The translations under genes and the position numbers were made by a program. This document shows positions 26,786 to 38,406 of a DNA stretch of 64,000 nt, piece by piece (the stretch's first letter is position 1; each line of letters opens with the position of its first letter). A model generated the notes under the pieces. The model saw only the letters and a list, made by a program, of their open reading frames with translations. It was not told the origin of the DNA and searched no databases. Origin of the DNA: Albugo candida (lineage: Eukaryota > Oomycota > Peronosporomycetes > Albuginales > Albuginaceae); assembly GCA_905220665.1 (NCBI GenBank), contig CAJNAR010000015.1:1-64000 (forward strand), given 5' to 3'.

Positions 26786-27720
26786 GAGCTACTATCCGGA
26801 CACCCCCGTTAGCTAACCGGAACCCCCTCTCCTCACATAGGTTTTTATATATCTCCTATAATCAAATATGAGTCTATTATATCTTGTGATGCTTTGATTT
26901 GTTTATGTGTTGAGTTTGGCCTTTCAGTTCTGGTAAAGGGAGATGCGTCGACAAGTAGAATTTCGAACGACGTATAATATTACTACAAAAATGCTATGAC
27001 TGCTGAATCTCTAGTTGATGTACTAATTGGTTTGGAAGGGTGTGTAGTGAATGGGAAAGGTTATCATAAAAATAAGAGCGACGGAAAAAATTCTCCAAAG
27101 CCTATACAATCCTAAATCCCACCTGCTCATACATATCTACTCGTTTTCATTTTGAGGCTCACAGCTGGGCCAACATTTCCGCGCGGAATTCTTGGGCAAG
27201 CGGGACATCGTCGGCGGTATCGCTTTCAACTTTAATAGCCTGAAAAAAAACCCGGTAAGAGAAATCATACACGAATCATTGTGGCTCGCATCAACGCCCT
27301 TTTCTTGCACTTTTATATTTCTTTTCGCTATTGGTAACAGTCATTGTGATGGGATGAGTCTGGAAAAACGGAAGATGTCAGTAAGAAAGTATCAAAGGGA
27401 TCTTAAGACAAACCCGCATGCATGAATACTGTTGACTTACAACATCGCGCACTATTTCAAGCAGAACGGTCGTTCAATGACGTCATAGCGACGGACAGTC
27501 TCCCGTGGTTGAACTATTTCAATGTCGCATGGACCACTATTTAACCATATTCCATGGTCATGTAGCACATACGTGCTGTATAGGGTAAGGGGTGTCCCGT
27601 TTAGGATGTGCCGCGCAATAATATGTGATCTATTTATGAACCGAAATAATGGGGGGGGGTTATTAAAATATATAAAACATATGCGAGGAGAGGGGGGTCC
27701 GGATAGCAGCCCCCTCAATT
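26786..27720. mobile_element. MITE-like element, family member 1
   Basis: The left end reads gggagctactatccggacac; the inverted right end has gctgctatccggacccc, and both continue with C-rich tracts and ..cacataggttttta / gcatatgttttatatat. The interior (about 26960-27240) matches the element at 37708-38406 in inverted orientation, including the unusual string gcgcggaattcttgggcaag. It carries no transposase. Possible imperfect target repeats ataaattga/ttaaattga flank it. The family is unassigned. Confidence 0.65.
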
Positions 27721-27830
27721 TATTCTGTTTTATTATTTAAAGCATCAGAGGCCACCAAAACTATTAGTTGATAGAGCCTGGTGGTTGATTACAGAAAAGG
27801 TGGGGCCTGAATAACGGTTCCCATAGATAT

Positions 27831-28140
27831 AGGCAATTGTTATATTCACTCCCTTCTTGGTTAAATTCACTCCTTTTATAATCAGGTGGCACACACAATT
27901 ATACTATACATACTTTAAGGGATTATAGAAAAAATATACCAATTTGATAAATAAATAAAAAAAACATACCAGGGCTGTATACTATACGCACGGATATACA
28001 CATTACACATTTTAATACCAGCGATAGAAAGCGAGGACGAAGCACAGCAAAGTAACAGCAGCTTCTTCGAGAACAGAAGTTATGCAATAAGAGGGATATA
28101 ATTCAAGCAGTAATTGAGTACAACCGAGAATGTAACCGTC
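27831..28140. other. AT-rich spacer
   Basis: About 310 bp, AT-rich, with short duplications such as accaatttgataaataaataaa. I see no gene, terminal repeat or RNA here. Confidence 0.4.
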
Positions 28141-28149
28141 CGTTTCGTG

Positions 28150-29770
28150 TGGTGTCAAGTGACAAACGGCGTTATAAAGCAGTGTGCACGCAACATGGCT
28201 GTTTCTTCGTTGTGCAGTTTGCCTTTTGCGAACATTCATCCCTCCAACGAAGTTTGTTTTGCAATTCTGTGAAGTATCCGAATCGTCAAAAGCGTCTCGT
28301 AATTATACAACTGCGAAACAAATTGATTTAAATCCTGCAGCCAAAGATATGGCCACCATATCCGGTAGGAAAATGACTCCCGTATGATCCAAACGAAGTT
28401 GTGGAACGAAGGGATTCTTGCCACATTTATGAACTGTGCTCACGCAGTCAATAAGTTGAAGCTTGAGTTATACGGATGTGATATTAGGCAATACAGCCTC
28501 ATTCCATCCTACATAGCTGCACTAAATATCCGAGGCCACGAAACCAAGCTTGAAATCGTAGATGATTAATGCATGCGGTTAAGTATCATATTCCGGGAAG
28601 GGCCTCAAGCATAGTCATAGAGTGAGCGTGGGATACCCGTGGACGGCACATTCATGAAGACATCAATCAGTGAGGGAATCCTTGTTGCGTGCTTTCGAAA
28701 TGGAAACAGCGAGATCCAAATTATCGGAGTTGACTTCGTGTCGGTATAGAATGAAGACAATTGGACCTGGTTTTTGAAGTTCCTACTCTCTCACCTCCAG
28801 CCATCTCCTGCATTCGTGATATCCGATAGAGACAAGGGACTTATGAAAGCTATGCTTATATCGGCACTAGACGTCCCACATTTTTCTGCTTCTGGCATTT
28901 GATGGGAAGTTTCAAAGAAAAATACAAGTCCAAGCTGTTGAAGAATTTGGCGTAGATATTGGCTCGTTCACGGACAACGGTGGAGTACGAGAAGGCGAAG
29001 GCGAATATCGCCAATTTGAACAGCAATGCGCTTGTGTGATTACAGGATGTTGTTCGAGAAAATTGGTCAATAGCTTACTCACCATGTCCAAGATACAACA
29101 ATTTGACATCAAACAACGTGGAGGCGGTAAACAGCGTGTTGAAGGGTATCCGGAAGCTTCCTATCATCGACTGCTTGACGGTAATCGAACGTTACGTGGC
29201 GTGCAAGTGGGCTGGAAATATCAGCAAAGTGAAAGGCTGGGGAGTACTTACTCCATATGCATCACGAAAGGTGGATAAAATAATGGCCGCTGCGAGTGGG
29301 GTAAAATTGATGAATGCTCGACCTGTTGCTACATCGTCGCAACCCGCTCAGGGGTGGGTGGTAGTATTCCGGTGATATTTGCAGTTCAATTCCGCGATGA
29401 AGGTGTGCGATGATCGTGTGGGTACTTCGAAGATGCTGGCTCGCCTTACATTCATGCATTACTAGCTTTGAATCATTCCAGGAAATTGCCCAACGTGGTC
29501 ACGTATTTTCATGACTCTTGGCAACCATCGACGTTTGCGGCCGCCTATTCTGAGAGATCTGACGACAGCATACTGCCAATCGTGCTGAAAAATGATCTCA
29601 CAAGAGGTGCGTGCAACGCTCCATCTATTATGAGAAAAATAGGGCGTCCAAAGAAGGAGCGGATTCCATCGCAACAAGCTACTGAGAAACTGGAAAAGCG
29701 CCGAACGAGATGTGGAATGTGTAACCATTTTGTCCATAATCGTAGGACCTGTCCAATAAGGGACGCATAA
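28150..29770 (+). pseudogene. MULE-A transposase remnant (MuDR/SWIM type)
   Basis: Decayed plus-strand MULE transposase. An N-terminal CTQHGCFFVVQFAF-like block (28190) precedes PVDGTFMKT (28642-28668), holding the first catalytic Asp, then a stop, NEDNWTWFL, FVISDRDKGLMKAM (28815-28855) with the second Asp, and a one-base frameshift in the PHFFCFWHLMG block (about 28878-28905). The typical YNNLTSNNVEAVNSVLKGIR block follows at 29095-29150, then VIERYVACKW, a SWIM-like CxC..YIHALL region (about 29405-29465) and a terminal CGMCNHFVHNRRTC zinc knuckle (29715-29756). Each catalytic part is recognisable, but no frame spans it. Terminal repeats for this copy were not found. Confidence 0.8.
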
Positions 29771-30348
29771 TTGTATGCTTCCTTATCCTCACTACATAGT
29801 GCGTCATTGATCAGAGGTTTTTCATCCAAGACTGGGTTTTCCTCTTTATAATCCTAGGCCTGTGCATATCCCTACGTATAGTATACAGCCTTGGTATATT
29901 TTTTTTATTTTTTTTTCAAATTGGTATAATTTTTTTGTAATCTCAAAAGACATATACTAATTGTGTGCAACACTACTTAGTTTTGCCCATCCAAAGAGAT
30001 TTACTTAGCAGTTGTTTTCTCTTAAGGCTTATGAGCAGGGATGGATGATGAAAGCGTTCAATGGGATATTATTATCCCAGGATCTCTGATCCAAGAATAC
30101 GAGATCATGACCGCTATATTATCTATATTTCAAATTGTGCCAGCATTATTGCTTGGTTTCGATTAATGATGTCTGTAATTGTGTAATTAGATTGACTGAC
30201 TTTCTACATGCCTCAGCTATCTGAAATAATAAATTTTGAAGATGTTTCTGTCGACTGAAGGGAAAGAGTGCTTCAATTCGGAAGTGCATTTAATAGGTCA
30301 TTAGTTTCTTAACCGCTATTCTAAGCCTGTACAAACTTATCTTGCTTG
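29771..30348. other. Gene-free spacer
   Basis: About 580 bp of AT-rich sequence with T-runs (29890-29940). I see no coding or structural feature. Confidence 0.4.
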
Positions 30349-30540
30349 AAGGTGTCTATATAACTAGAAATAGACTAAGTAACTTCTATAGTTGCGTAGG
30401 CTATCGTAGACAACAAATATACATTTAGAAACGTTTCGTGAAAATACCTGTGAAGGGTGAATGATAATATGTCATCTCGTTGATGATCCTGTACTGCACT
30501 AGCCTCATCCACCTTAATACGAGACTGGGCCCAGCTTGTA
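30349..30540 (-). mobile_element. 3' terminal fragment of the minus-strand LINE
   Basis: Read on the minus strand this continues the LINE 3' region that is broken at 31327. The segment with gagactgggcccagcttgta and the terminal ttgaaggtgtctatat matches the complete LINE 3' end at 42741-43072. The break holds an inserted MULE derivative flanked by a 9-bp duplication, so this fragment and the LINE body at 31327-37640 were once contiguous. Confidence 0.75.
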
Positions 30541-31326
30541 GGCAATTGCTGCGGACACACCCAATTTTTGCTACGGACAACCCCCTAAAAAATAGAAATT
30601 ACAAACATACCCCCTACTTTCGTACCGCCATGTCCGCTGCTCTCAAGTCCACTTCTAGCAGGTGGCAGTTGCACCATCAGAGAAGCTGAACTTATTGAAA
30701 GCAAAGTAAAAGTAGACGAGTAGGAAGGCATTTCACAGAAGAAAAAAATCTAGCCACAATTGCCTTCTATTGATTTGCGCTCTTTGCTGATATCTAACTA
30801 AGCTTTCTGTAAGGCCTGCAATTTACGCAGCATATTGGCTCGAAACATATGAGCTGGTGATTCACCTCCAACAATAGCCTTCCCTTGAGAATCTTCACAA
30901 ACGTATTAGGATGTAGAAATGGCACAGGAATTATCATCCACTTGCTTTGTGCAACTGGTTCAGGCGTGTAGGTACGCAAAAATGACACCATTGTCTGATC
31001 ATTTAGCCACATATTCTCGTCAAGTGATAATTGTATAGCTTCACGTAGGTCTCAATTCTCCTCAACAACATACGAAATCAGGGGTTATGTTTGTAATTTA
31101 TATTTTTGGGGATAGATAGACTTCTTAATTTACTTTATTGCACGAAAGTAGGGGGTATATTAGGGGTGTATCCGCCGCAATCACCAGTTGTGATGGACGG
31201 AGTGGTGGACGGACTGTTGGGAGACTGGAGTTGTAACAGGAGAAATAGGCTCCTGAATTTACTAGATTGACGGTACGAAAGTAGGGGGTATGTTTCGAGT
31301 TAGGGGTGTGTCCGCCGCAATTTTTT
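30541..31326 (-). mobile_element. 786-bp non-autonomous MULE-B derivative with 9-bp target-site duplication
   Basis: Flanked by direct repeats cagcttgta at 30532-30540 and 31327-31335. The ends are inverted: caattgctgcggacacaccc on the left, and the complement of the right end reads aattgcggcggacacacccc. Both continue into ..cataccccctactttcgtacc. The interior retains the Ulp1-like fragment (30794-31012) but lacks the transposase, so it is an internal deletion derivative of the element at 21402-24270. Nine-base duplications are characteristic of MULE integration. Confidence 0.85.
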
Positions 31327-31340
31327 CAGCTTGTAAATGG

Positions 31341-34300
31341 TGTAAGGTTGTGAAGTTGTAGAGTTGTAAATTGTCAAAAGTACGGTGGGTTGCAAATTGG
31401 TGCGCGCCACGCTAGGCTGAACAGTGCCATCCAAGTAGGACTAGGGTCCGAGTTGCACTTGCAAAATTTCTTACTTGTCTATGCCGTACCCGCAGCAATG
31501 ATCTTCGGCTTCTGAAAACCCCACCAAATGATCCTTGGGTTGCGAGTTGATCCAGCACCTCTGCAAGCTGAATGCGTTCGTCTTCGTCGTAACACTATCT
31601 TCGATAGTACCGAACGTGCGCACTAAACGTGGTGTAGATCACGGAAAGTGCTGGAACTATCAGAGTTGCTGATCGCTGATCGAACAAACGATGATTCCTA
31701 TCTCTCCAAACGAAGTGCAGCGTCACCGATTGCAATGCAAGCCATATATCCGATATAATCTTTTGATATTTTTTCCAATCCGACCGTAGTGATGTTACGA
31801 TGGCACATGCAATATGCGTCCGACGTGGTCTGGATGAGAAGAACTGATCCAAACGAGGGAGTAGCTCCTTCTATAATTGTGCCGTGTGATGATCGCACTC
31901 TAGAAAGAGATGTTGATCGGATTTTACTGCCACATACGAAGGCTGCGTATACAATATAATGTCGGGTTGAATATCCTTTAAGAACCAGACACGAGTTAGA
32001 GCTACCAACATCCAAAAGGCCAGACGAAACTATATATTTGCGAAGGTGGGTAATACGCGTTTTCGAAGATTCCGTGATGTAGCCGTAAAAGTTCCAACTC
32101 GTTCCGAATCCAGTGCGTCCGATCTCTCCCGTGGTGACTAATGTGCTGATATCGGATGACTCTTGGTTGGTTCGGGAAGTTTCCGGATGATCCATGAGAG
32201 TTGAGAGCGTAGAATGGATGGGAACTAATGCTTCCTCTCCTTGCTTTGTACTCCCATATGATCTGCCACTTGTGTTTGATTGGATACAAGTGATGAGACG
32301 AATCGTCGAGTAAATACGCTGTAGTATCTTAGTGATTTCATTGTAATGTCGACTCAGCAGAATATATTCATCGGCTCGTGTGGTCCAAAATAAGGTTGAA
32401 AAAGCGGTATTGATTCTGTCCAAGCAGTTATTTAATTTGGACGATGAATTGTCGACGCATCGCTTGCAAACTGCTGAAGGAATTGAATACACTGTAGCTT
32501 TATTCTTCTCACCAAAAAAGGAACTTGTAGTCCACCATCTTTTCGGCGGAGATATGAAAAAAATTGCTGAGTAGGTGGACGTAATTTGAATCTTTTTTTT
32601 GTGTTTGCGACCAAGCAGAAATCAATTTAACATGGATTGTCACTGTGGAATAGTCTATGTGGGTATGTCCACGTGCATCGTGTAATGCCATAGACGTGAT
32701 AAAATCATTGTCTGCGAGACCCAGTGGTCGACCAGGTACAGTTCGTGCTCGAAGAAATCATACAACAAACCATCGTAAAAATGATTGTCGTGAGTTGAGA
32801 TAAACTTCGAATGAGTCGGTGTCTGGCCGAACGGAATACCCAAATGAAAACAATTTGACGGAATCGTTCGGACCCATTATGGTCAAATTGGGAATATGTG
32901 GACGAGAGCAAGGATGATTTGCTTCAATTGAGTTTCGCACCCGATCCATCGCAATAGACTTGAACGATTTCTAGTTGCGTCAAAACATCATGTGGTGTCT
33001 CTGAAAGCAATGTCGAATCGTTCGCAAAATCTAATCTAGTTGCGATAGTCGGTCCATTGATCCAATTTCATGTTCTTCATGTTGTCGACGTAAATTTCCT
33101 AAAGGTTCGATCGTCATCACAAAAAGTAATGTTGAGAGAAGATAACCTTGTTCCACTCCACGTTGTGGTGTAATGGACGGTGTGGTATTTCCATTGATCA
33201 TCAACTGCGCCTTCGTGTTATTGTACAGAAAACGAACCCAGTCGCCAAAACCTTTTCCAACGCCCATTATTTCCAAAACGCGAAACATGTACGTCCAATT
33301 GACGCGATAGTAAGGTCTCACAAAGTCGAGAAAAGTTGCAGAAGCTTCCTCCCCACGGTGAGTGACCAAGTCTTGGATGTCGGTGAGATGTCGAATATGG
33401 TGATGCATTGACCTTCCTCACACAAATGCTTTTTGATCTTGATGGATCAATTTTGGCAAAAAACGTTGCAATCGATACGCCAACATTTAAAAAATAAAAG
33501 CACTTTCACATCGATGTAAAGCAGTGCGATCGGTCAACAGTTGCCAGGATCACCTCGTGATCTTTTTTGTACAAAAATGTGATTGCAGAGGGACGTTTTG
33601 ATCGAAGTAAGATACCTCTTTCCAGCTGATTTCCGAACGATCTCAAAAAACTCGCCAAACGTTTCCGGATCAAGCTGATAAAATCCGACGGTAGTCCATC
33701 CATACCTGGGAAAAACTACTCCGCATGTGCTTGATCGCTTCCGCTATCTTGGTCGTACTTAAGCGAGTAGAGAGACGGCCTTGCTCTTCGGATGCAAGGA
33801 ACCTTGAATCTAGTAGATTTTCTTTTTTTCGTATGGATCAGCTGAGTCGGTTTTAGAGCTATAAAGAGAGCCCATGGCACCACCCCAAATACCTCTGAAT
33901 TCGTCAATAATCTCCCTCGGGTTCGATGTCATGGTGCCACATGTTTTGGTGACATTTTCGATCGGCACACGACGACAAGAACTTTCCGGAGGGCGAAAAT
34001 AAATACTTGGAAGAGTTCTCCATATGCTTCACGTGATGGTCGAATCTTTCATCTTGGTTGTATTTGGCATTGTTTTCGATTGAATTGTTCGAGACTCGAT
34101 TCTTAAAAATACCGTGACTCATTGGTGTCTTCACTGCAATATCGAGCTGCTGCGACTTCCAAAACACGCTGGCTAGACTCCACATCACGTCGGCTATCTT
34201 GTGCAATCTTTTTATCAATTCCTTGAAGCTATTTTTGAGTTTCGTCGTCCAAGTTTCCCACATTTTTCCGGGATTCGAAGTTTTCCGCAGCTGTTCGAGC

Positions 34301-34973
34301 ACCAAATTCACTTCCAATTTGATTTCTTCGACTTGAGAATATTCAAATAGTCGTAATGAACATTTACAATATTCTCGCCTCGGAGATTGAGTTGGATTTG
34401 CAAAAGTTACCTATTATGCCAGATGATCTTCCGCATGTCGTGGACGGTAGTGCTCTGAGATTTTGTATACCATATTGAATGACTCTTCGACACGCATTTG
34501 TAGTCTAGTCGTTTCTTGCATGAAAATGGTCCTGTGGATACTTATTCAGTCGGATGTTGGATTTGCAAGCGTCTGCCACACCCAGCTGTGAAAGCCATTC
34601 CAAACACGCTAATCGACTTGGTACGTCTCGAATTGTTCCACTCGAAGCATCGATAGCTGGATCGAGTGGTGTGTTGAAATCGCCAAATACGAGATGTGTT
34701 GGGGTCGATTCGAAAGTGCTGGAGAGCAATTACTCATAAACAACCACAAGTTTCTCGGCCTTGACCGTTGCATATACACTGTGAATATACACCGGTGCAT
34801 CGTGAATGAGAAGACGCAAAATCAAATAGCGATTCGAATGCTTCGTTCGGTGAGTTCTTCAGCTGTTTTATAACCGAAAAAATCCGAACGATGGTTTGTC
34901 ATGACGCCGTCACTGCGATTTTGAGTCGGATGTAGGAAAGCCCTGTTGTGGTCATTGAAAAACATTTTGTGCT
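31341..34973 (-). repeat. Right arm of the 3.63-kb exact inverted repeat (pairs with 16687-20319)
   Basis: The exact reverse complement of 16687-20319 with no indel. Beyond 34973 the sequence diverges sharply from the plus copy although homology continues. The 11-kb interval between the arms is filled with DNA transposons. Confidence 0.95.
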
Positions 34974-35170
34974 TCAGTTTTGAATGTAATAAGAATTGAA
35001 ATGATATCAGTTGGTTGTGATCGTGAAACTTGGTATCTTGATACAAGAAATGGAGTGCTGTAATAGGATGTGGTCGATAAAAAGATGACAACTTTTATGA
35101 AGTCCAGTGACATTCACCGTGAGTGCTGAGATATTGTTCCACATTAAAATAATCGAGGAGCCCTTAGCAT
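31595..35170 (-). pseudogene. LINE ORF2 remnant: endonuclease and reverse transcriptase, minus copy
   Basis: It carries the same motifs and lesions as the plus copy: GDFN endonuclease box (about 34660-34685), LDFVRPYYRVNW, PQRGVEQGYLLSTLLFV, FAND in place of FADD (33016-33027) and the C-terminal WRDRNHRLF block (about 31680-31715). The 5' edge (34974-35170) is outside the identical core and shows how far the two copies had diverged. Confidence 0.85.
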
Positions 35171-35591
35171 TCACGCTGAAGTGAACCATCAATCAACCTC
35201 GTTCACCATCTTGTTTTGATACTTTATGTTCCTCCGGGAAAAAGCTAAGATTTACAGAGAGCTCAGCGATGTCACCACAGAGAACTCCTCGCCAATTACT
35301 TCCAAACCATTGCGACCAACACTTTATGCCCACGTCGGAGCGTAACGATGATATGAGCACATGAGTTGGAAAATAAATGACAATGATGAGCCGGAAGCCA
35401 AATCACTGGTTCCTCGTTGATGATGTATCTAGTGCTCGTATGTGTAGAATGTCGAAGCAGTACTTAGAATCAAGACTTCCAATAACGCGAGAGCTTTGGT
35501 TGCTCGAGTCAAACCGAGAACTATGTCGGGCACTGACGTCCATCACGTCATTACCTTCTCGAAGAAGATAGATCTTTTTGAGCGAACTTTT

Positions 35592-37309
35592 TCACCAACG
35601 TTTGCGACGCGATGGAGTCGCAAACGTAGCATCTTCACCGAGATTGTACGCTGCAAAAACGTGGTTTATCATGAGCAGATGCGCCAATACATCCAACGCT
35701 TTATCATTCGACTCCATACACGCGAGTATCACACCATTTATCGTTATCAGATGATCAAGTGCCGCTCGGATAATTTTGTCCGGATTTGTGCAGAACTGGA
35801 CTAACTTCCACACATGAGGGATGCAAGCGTCCGCTTGAACCAGCTTGTCCGGTCGGAGCGAGTGAAGGGAATTTTTGATATCGATTTCCATTAGCTCCCC
35901 TTTTCACCATCACGGGTTGGTCACTCCGATTTCTCGATTGTTGTATGCCGTTTCTGATAGAAGTGTGCCGCCTCTTTCGAACTGGCCACCTCATGTGGCA
36001 TCCGTGCATTCGCGGGAATTATCTAAATGCGGTTTCCAAAATCTCGATTGGCAACCACTTGTACTTCTTCTATCTCCACCTCCGAAGTTGCGAGCACAGA
36101 AAAATAATTGCTTGTCATCAACTTTGAGAGCGCATGAGGTGGTGCTTTGGAGACCATATGTTCGAACGGCTCCGCCCAATTACGTTTTCTACTAGTCCTA
36201 GCCGATTTGATGTATGCATCCTCGTCCCGCTCCACCCGTGGCTGGGAGAACGATTGACTTTTCTCTTGGAGTATGGGAGGAGAGGGCTGCAATAAGGCTG
36301 GTGCCTCTGGTGGGAAGTATTGATCTCCAGCGGGCTTTGCTCGGAGAGCTTCCGTTCAGGTATCCTCGTCTCCAATTCTTGACTGGGAACTGTCTTCAAT
36401 TTCTTTTTCGGTGCACCGCGAGTGCCGTTGGCTCAGTGTTTTGTTCTTACTCTTGTTCTTGTTCTTTTTTTGTCTTTTTGGTTTGGTTTGATTCTGAGTT
36501 TGAGTTCGATGTTTGCTTTGTTTTTGGTTGTTGTGATTATTTTGTTGTTGCCGTACTCCAGTGGTGGATACAGAATCCAAATTCAAGCAATAAGGCCCAT
36601 TTTGTACAAAATGTGGTCGTTCCGTTGGAACTGGAGCATTTTCTCGTTACTGGATAGAGCTCTTTATCGTAAGCGATTTGATCAATCACTTTACCAACTT
36701 TAACCAGCTGCTGGGGAATGTCGAAGAGACAAACTAAAGTCGCCAAGTCGACATCACCACTTCTTAAGTGGGAACCTTCTCGCGAAAAGTGTCATGCACC
36801 ACTTGACACCCGAGTTTGCTAAGAGAGCGGGGATTTTTATTCCGTTTATCCTCCAAGCCTACGCCGACGACATCGAGGTGCTATTTTATTTCAAGAGTAT
36901 CAAACTCCCGAAAGAAGTACTCGTCTCCAAGGATAGTCACCGGCTGACACTTAACTGCTGTCAGACATCCGCCGTGGTGACCATCATACTGATGCTTCCC
37001 CCAGGCATTTTGGACACCTGAGCGATTGATCGACTCTCGCGTAGGCTTCCAGAGACCGGATTGCCATGGTCTCGCGTTGAGGAGGTCAAAATTTTCCCAT
37101 TTGGAGTACGGTTCAAGGACTGGCCCGTCTCTAAGACCATTGGGAAGGTTACTTTCCGGATTTGGAAAGGTCTTGCCGCTTCGAATTTTGTAGCCAAGAC
37201 CGACCGCTCTGGATCGTCTCCTTCAGCAAACAATTTCATAATAACCTCGATGTCTGAGGCTTTCGGCTTAGGGAACTTCACGCGAAATTTCGCTCGAGCT
37301 CTAGCCTGA
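35592..37309 (-). pseudogene. LINE ORF1 (Gag-like) remnant, minus copy
   Basis: Better preserved than the plus copy. From the 5' side: a region with FPKPKASDIEVIMKLFAEGD and ARPFQIRKVTFP (37281-37150), a middle part, then a low-complexity basic linker rich in Gln, Asn and Lys (36356-36586; a Q/N/K/T-only stretch), KLMTSNYFSVLATSEVEI (about 36085-36140) and LRPDKLVQADACIPHVWKLV (about 35805-35860). Frames change several times. A disordered basic linker between folded halves is common in LINE ORF1 proteins; the exact family is not assigned. Confidence 0.6.
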
Positions 37310-37707
37310 TCCTAACGCAAGGACTCCTGTGACTTGATAAGGTCAGACAGAGTGGGACTTTTGGTGTCATCCACACTTGCAGTTGGTCTTTGCGTTTGGG
37401 TCCCCCTGTGACGAGTCCGTGACAGTGAACAGCCTACATCGGTATTACCCTGTACCGTCACAAGGGGCGGGGGCAACTTCCACGTCAGCACCAGTGAACG
37501 CTAGCACCCTGGGTTGTGTCGGTATGCGACTTGACCATAATATTCGAGAGCAGAGAGTTAAAAAAAGTTTTTACCGATTTGTTTTGTACAAAATTGGCGC
37601 GTTACGTACTAGCCGGCAAATTGAGAAGTGAGAGTGTTTAACTCAATTCAAGGTTTCTATATTACAAGAAAGAGATGTAAATGACATTTATCAGTTAGAA
37701 ATATAAA

Positions 37708-38406
37708 AAAAAATTGGGAGCTGGTATCTGAACACCCGCTCCCTCCTCACATATGTTTTATATATTTCGACAAACACCCCCCCCCCAATATAGGTTAATA
37801 ATTAGATTACATATTCTTGCGTGGCATATCCTGACCGGAACACCTCTTACCCTATACAGCAAGTATGTGCTATGCATGATCACGGCCTCTTCTCCATCTT
37901 AACGTCTTCCTGCTGAAATATGGTCAATTTCTTCTTACCGGGTTTTTTTCCGGCTATTGAAATTGATAGCGATTCCGCCGACGATACCCCGCTTGCCCAA
38001 GAATTCCGCGCGGGAATGTTGGTCCATATGGGATCCTAAAATGAGAATGAGTAGATAGGTATGAGCAAGTGGGAATTAGGCTTTACAGGATCTGGAGAAT
38101 TTTATCCGTCGCTCTTATTTTTATGATAACCTTTCACATTCATTCCACACCCTTTCAAATCAATCAGTAAATAAATGATAGATTCAGCAGTCATATCATT
38201 CTATTATTAGAATCACACGTCTATCGGAATTCTTGTCAACGCATCTCCCTTTACCAAAAGTGAATGGCCGAACTCAATACAGAAACAAACCAAAGTATCA
38301 CAAGGTATTGACTCATATTTGATTATGGGGGCTGTTATCAAGATATATAAAACATATGTGAATAGGGGGCCGGTTATCAAGGGGGGGGGGTTCGGATAGC
38401 AGCTCC
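37708..38406. mobile_element. MITE-like element, family member 2
   Basis: The ends gggagctggtatctgaacac (left) and, inverted, ggagctgctatccgaaccccc (right) match those of 26786-27720, and the interior is the same sequence in opposite orientation with internal deletions. Both ends run into C/G homopolymers (cccccccccc near 37780, ggggggggg near 38383). The copia-2 5' LTR starts directly at its right end. Confidence 0.65.

Larger units (their letters stand above)
24311..27830 (-). mobile_element. Compound MULE (MULE-C) with outer and inner terminal inverted repeats
   Basis: Outer repeats begin gttattcagccaccacc (24320) and return inverted at about 27795-27825; roughly 85 bp are alignable. Inner repeats starting cgttattcagccaccaccc (24438) return inverted at about 26738-26757 and extend for about 80 bp, including a tctgaatagacgcaacgga match on both sides. 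The inner unit (24437-26765) holds the transposase remnant. Between the inner and outer right ends sits an unrelated MITE-like element (26786-27720). The outer and inner termini resemble each other. Confidence 0.75.
31327..37640 (-). mobile_element. Degenerate LINE, minus-strand copy
   Basis: Same family as 14250-20373 but in opposite orientation, tail to tail with it. The ORF2 part (31595-35170) is identical to the plus copy from 31341 to 34973; the ORF1 part (35592-37309) is homologous but diverged. The 5' end near 37640 is approximate. The 3' end continues at 30349-30540 after an intervening MULE derivative. Confidence 0.8.

Noticed and set aside
31595..34973. Right LINE arm as a second independent set of genes
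   Set aside because: It is the exact reverse complement of the left arm and carries the same lesions.
36214..36657. 147-codon plus-strand frame rich in Phe, Val and Cys
   Set aside because: It is the antisense of the Q/N/K-rich linker of the minus-strand LINE ORF1.
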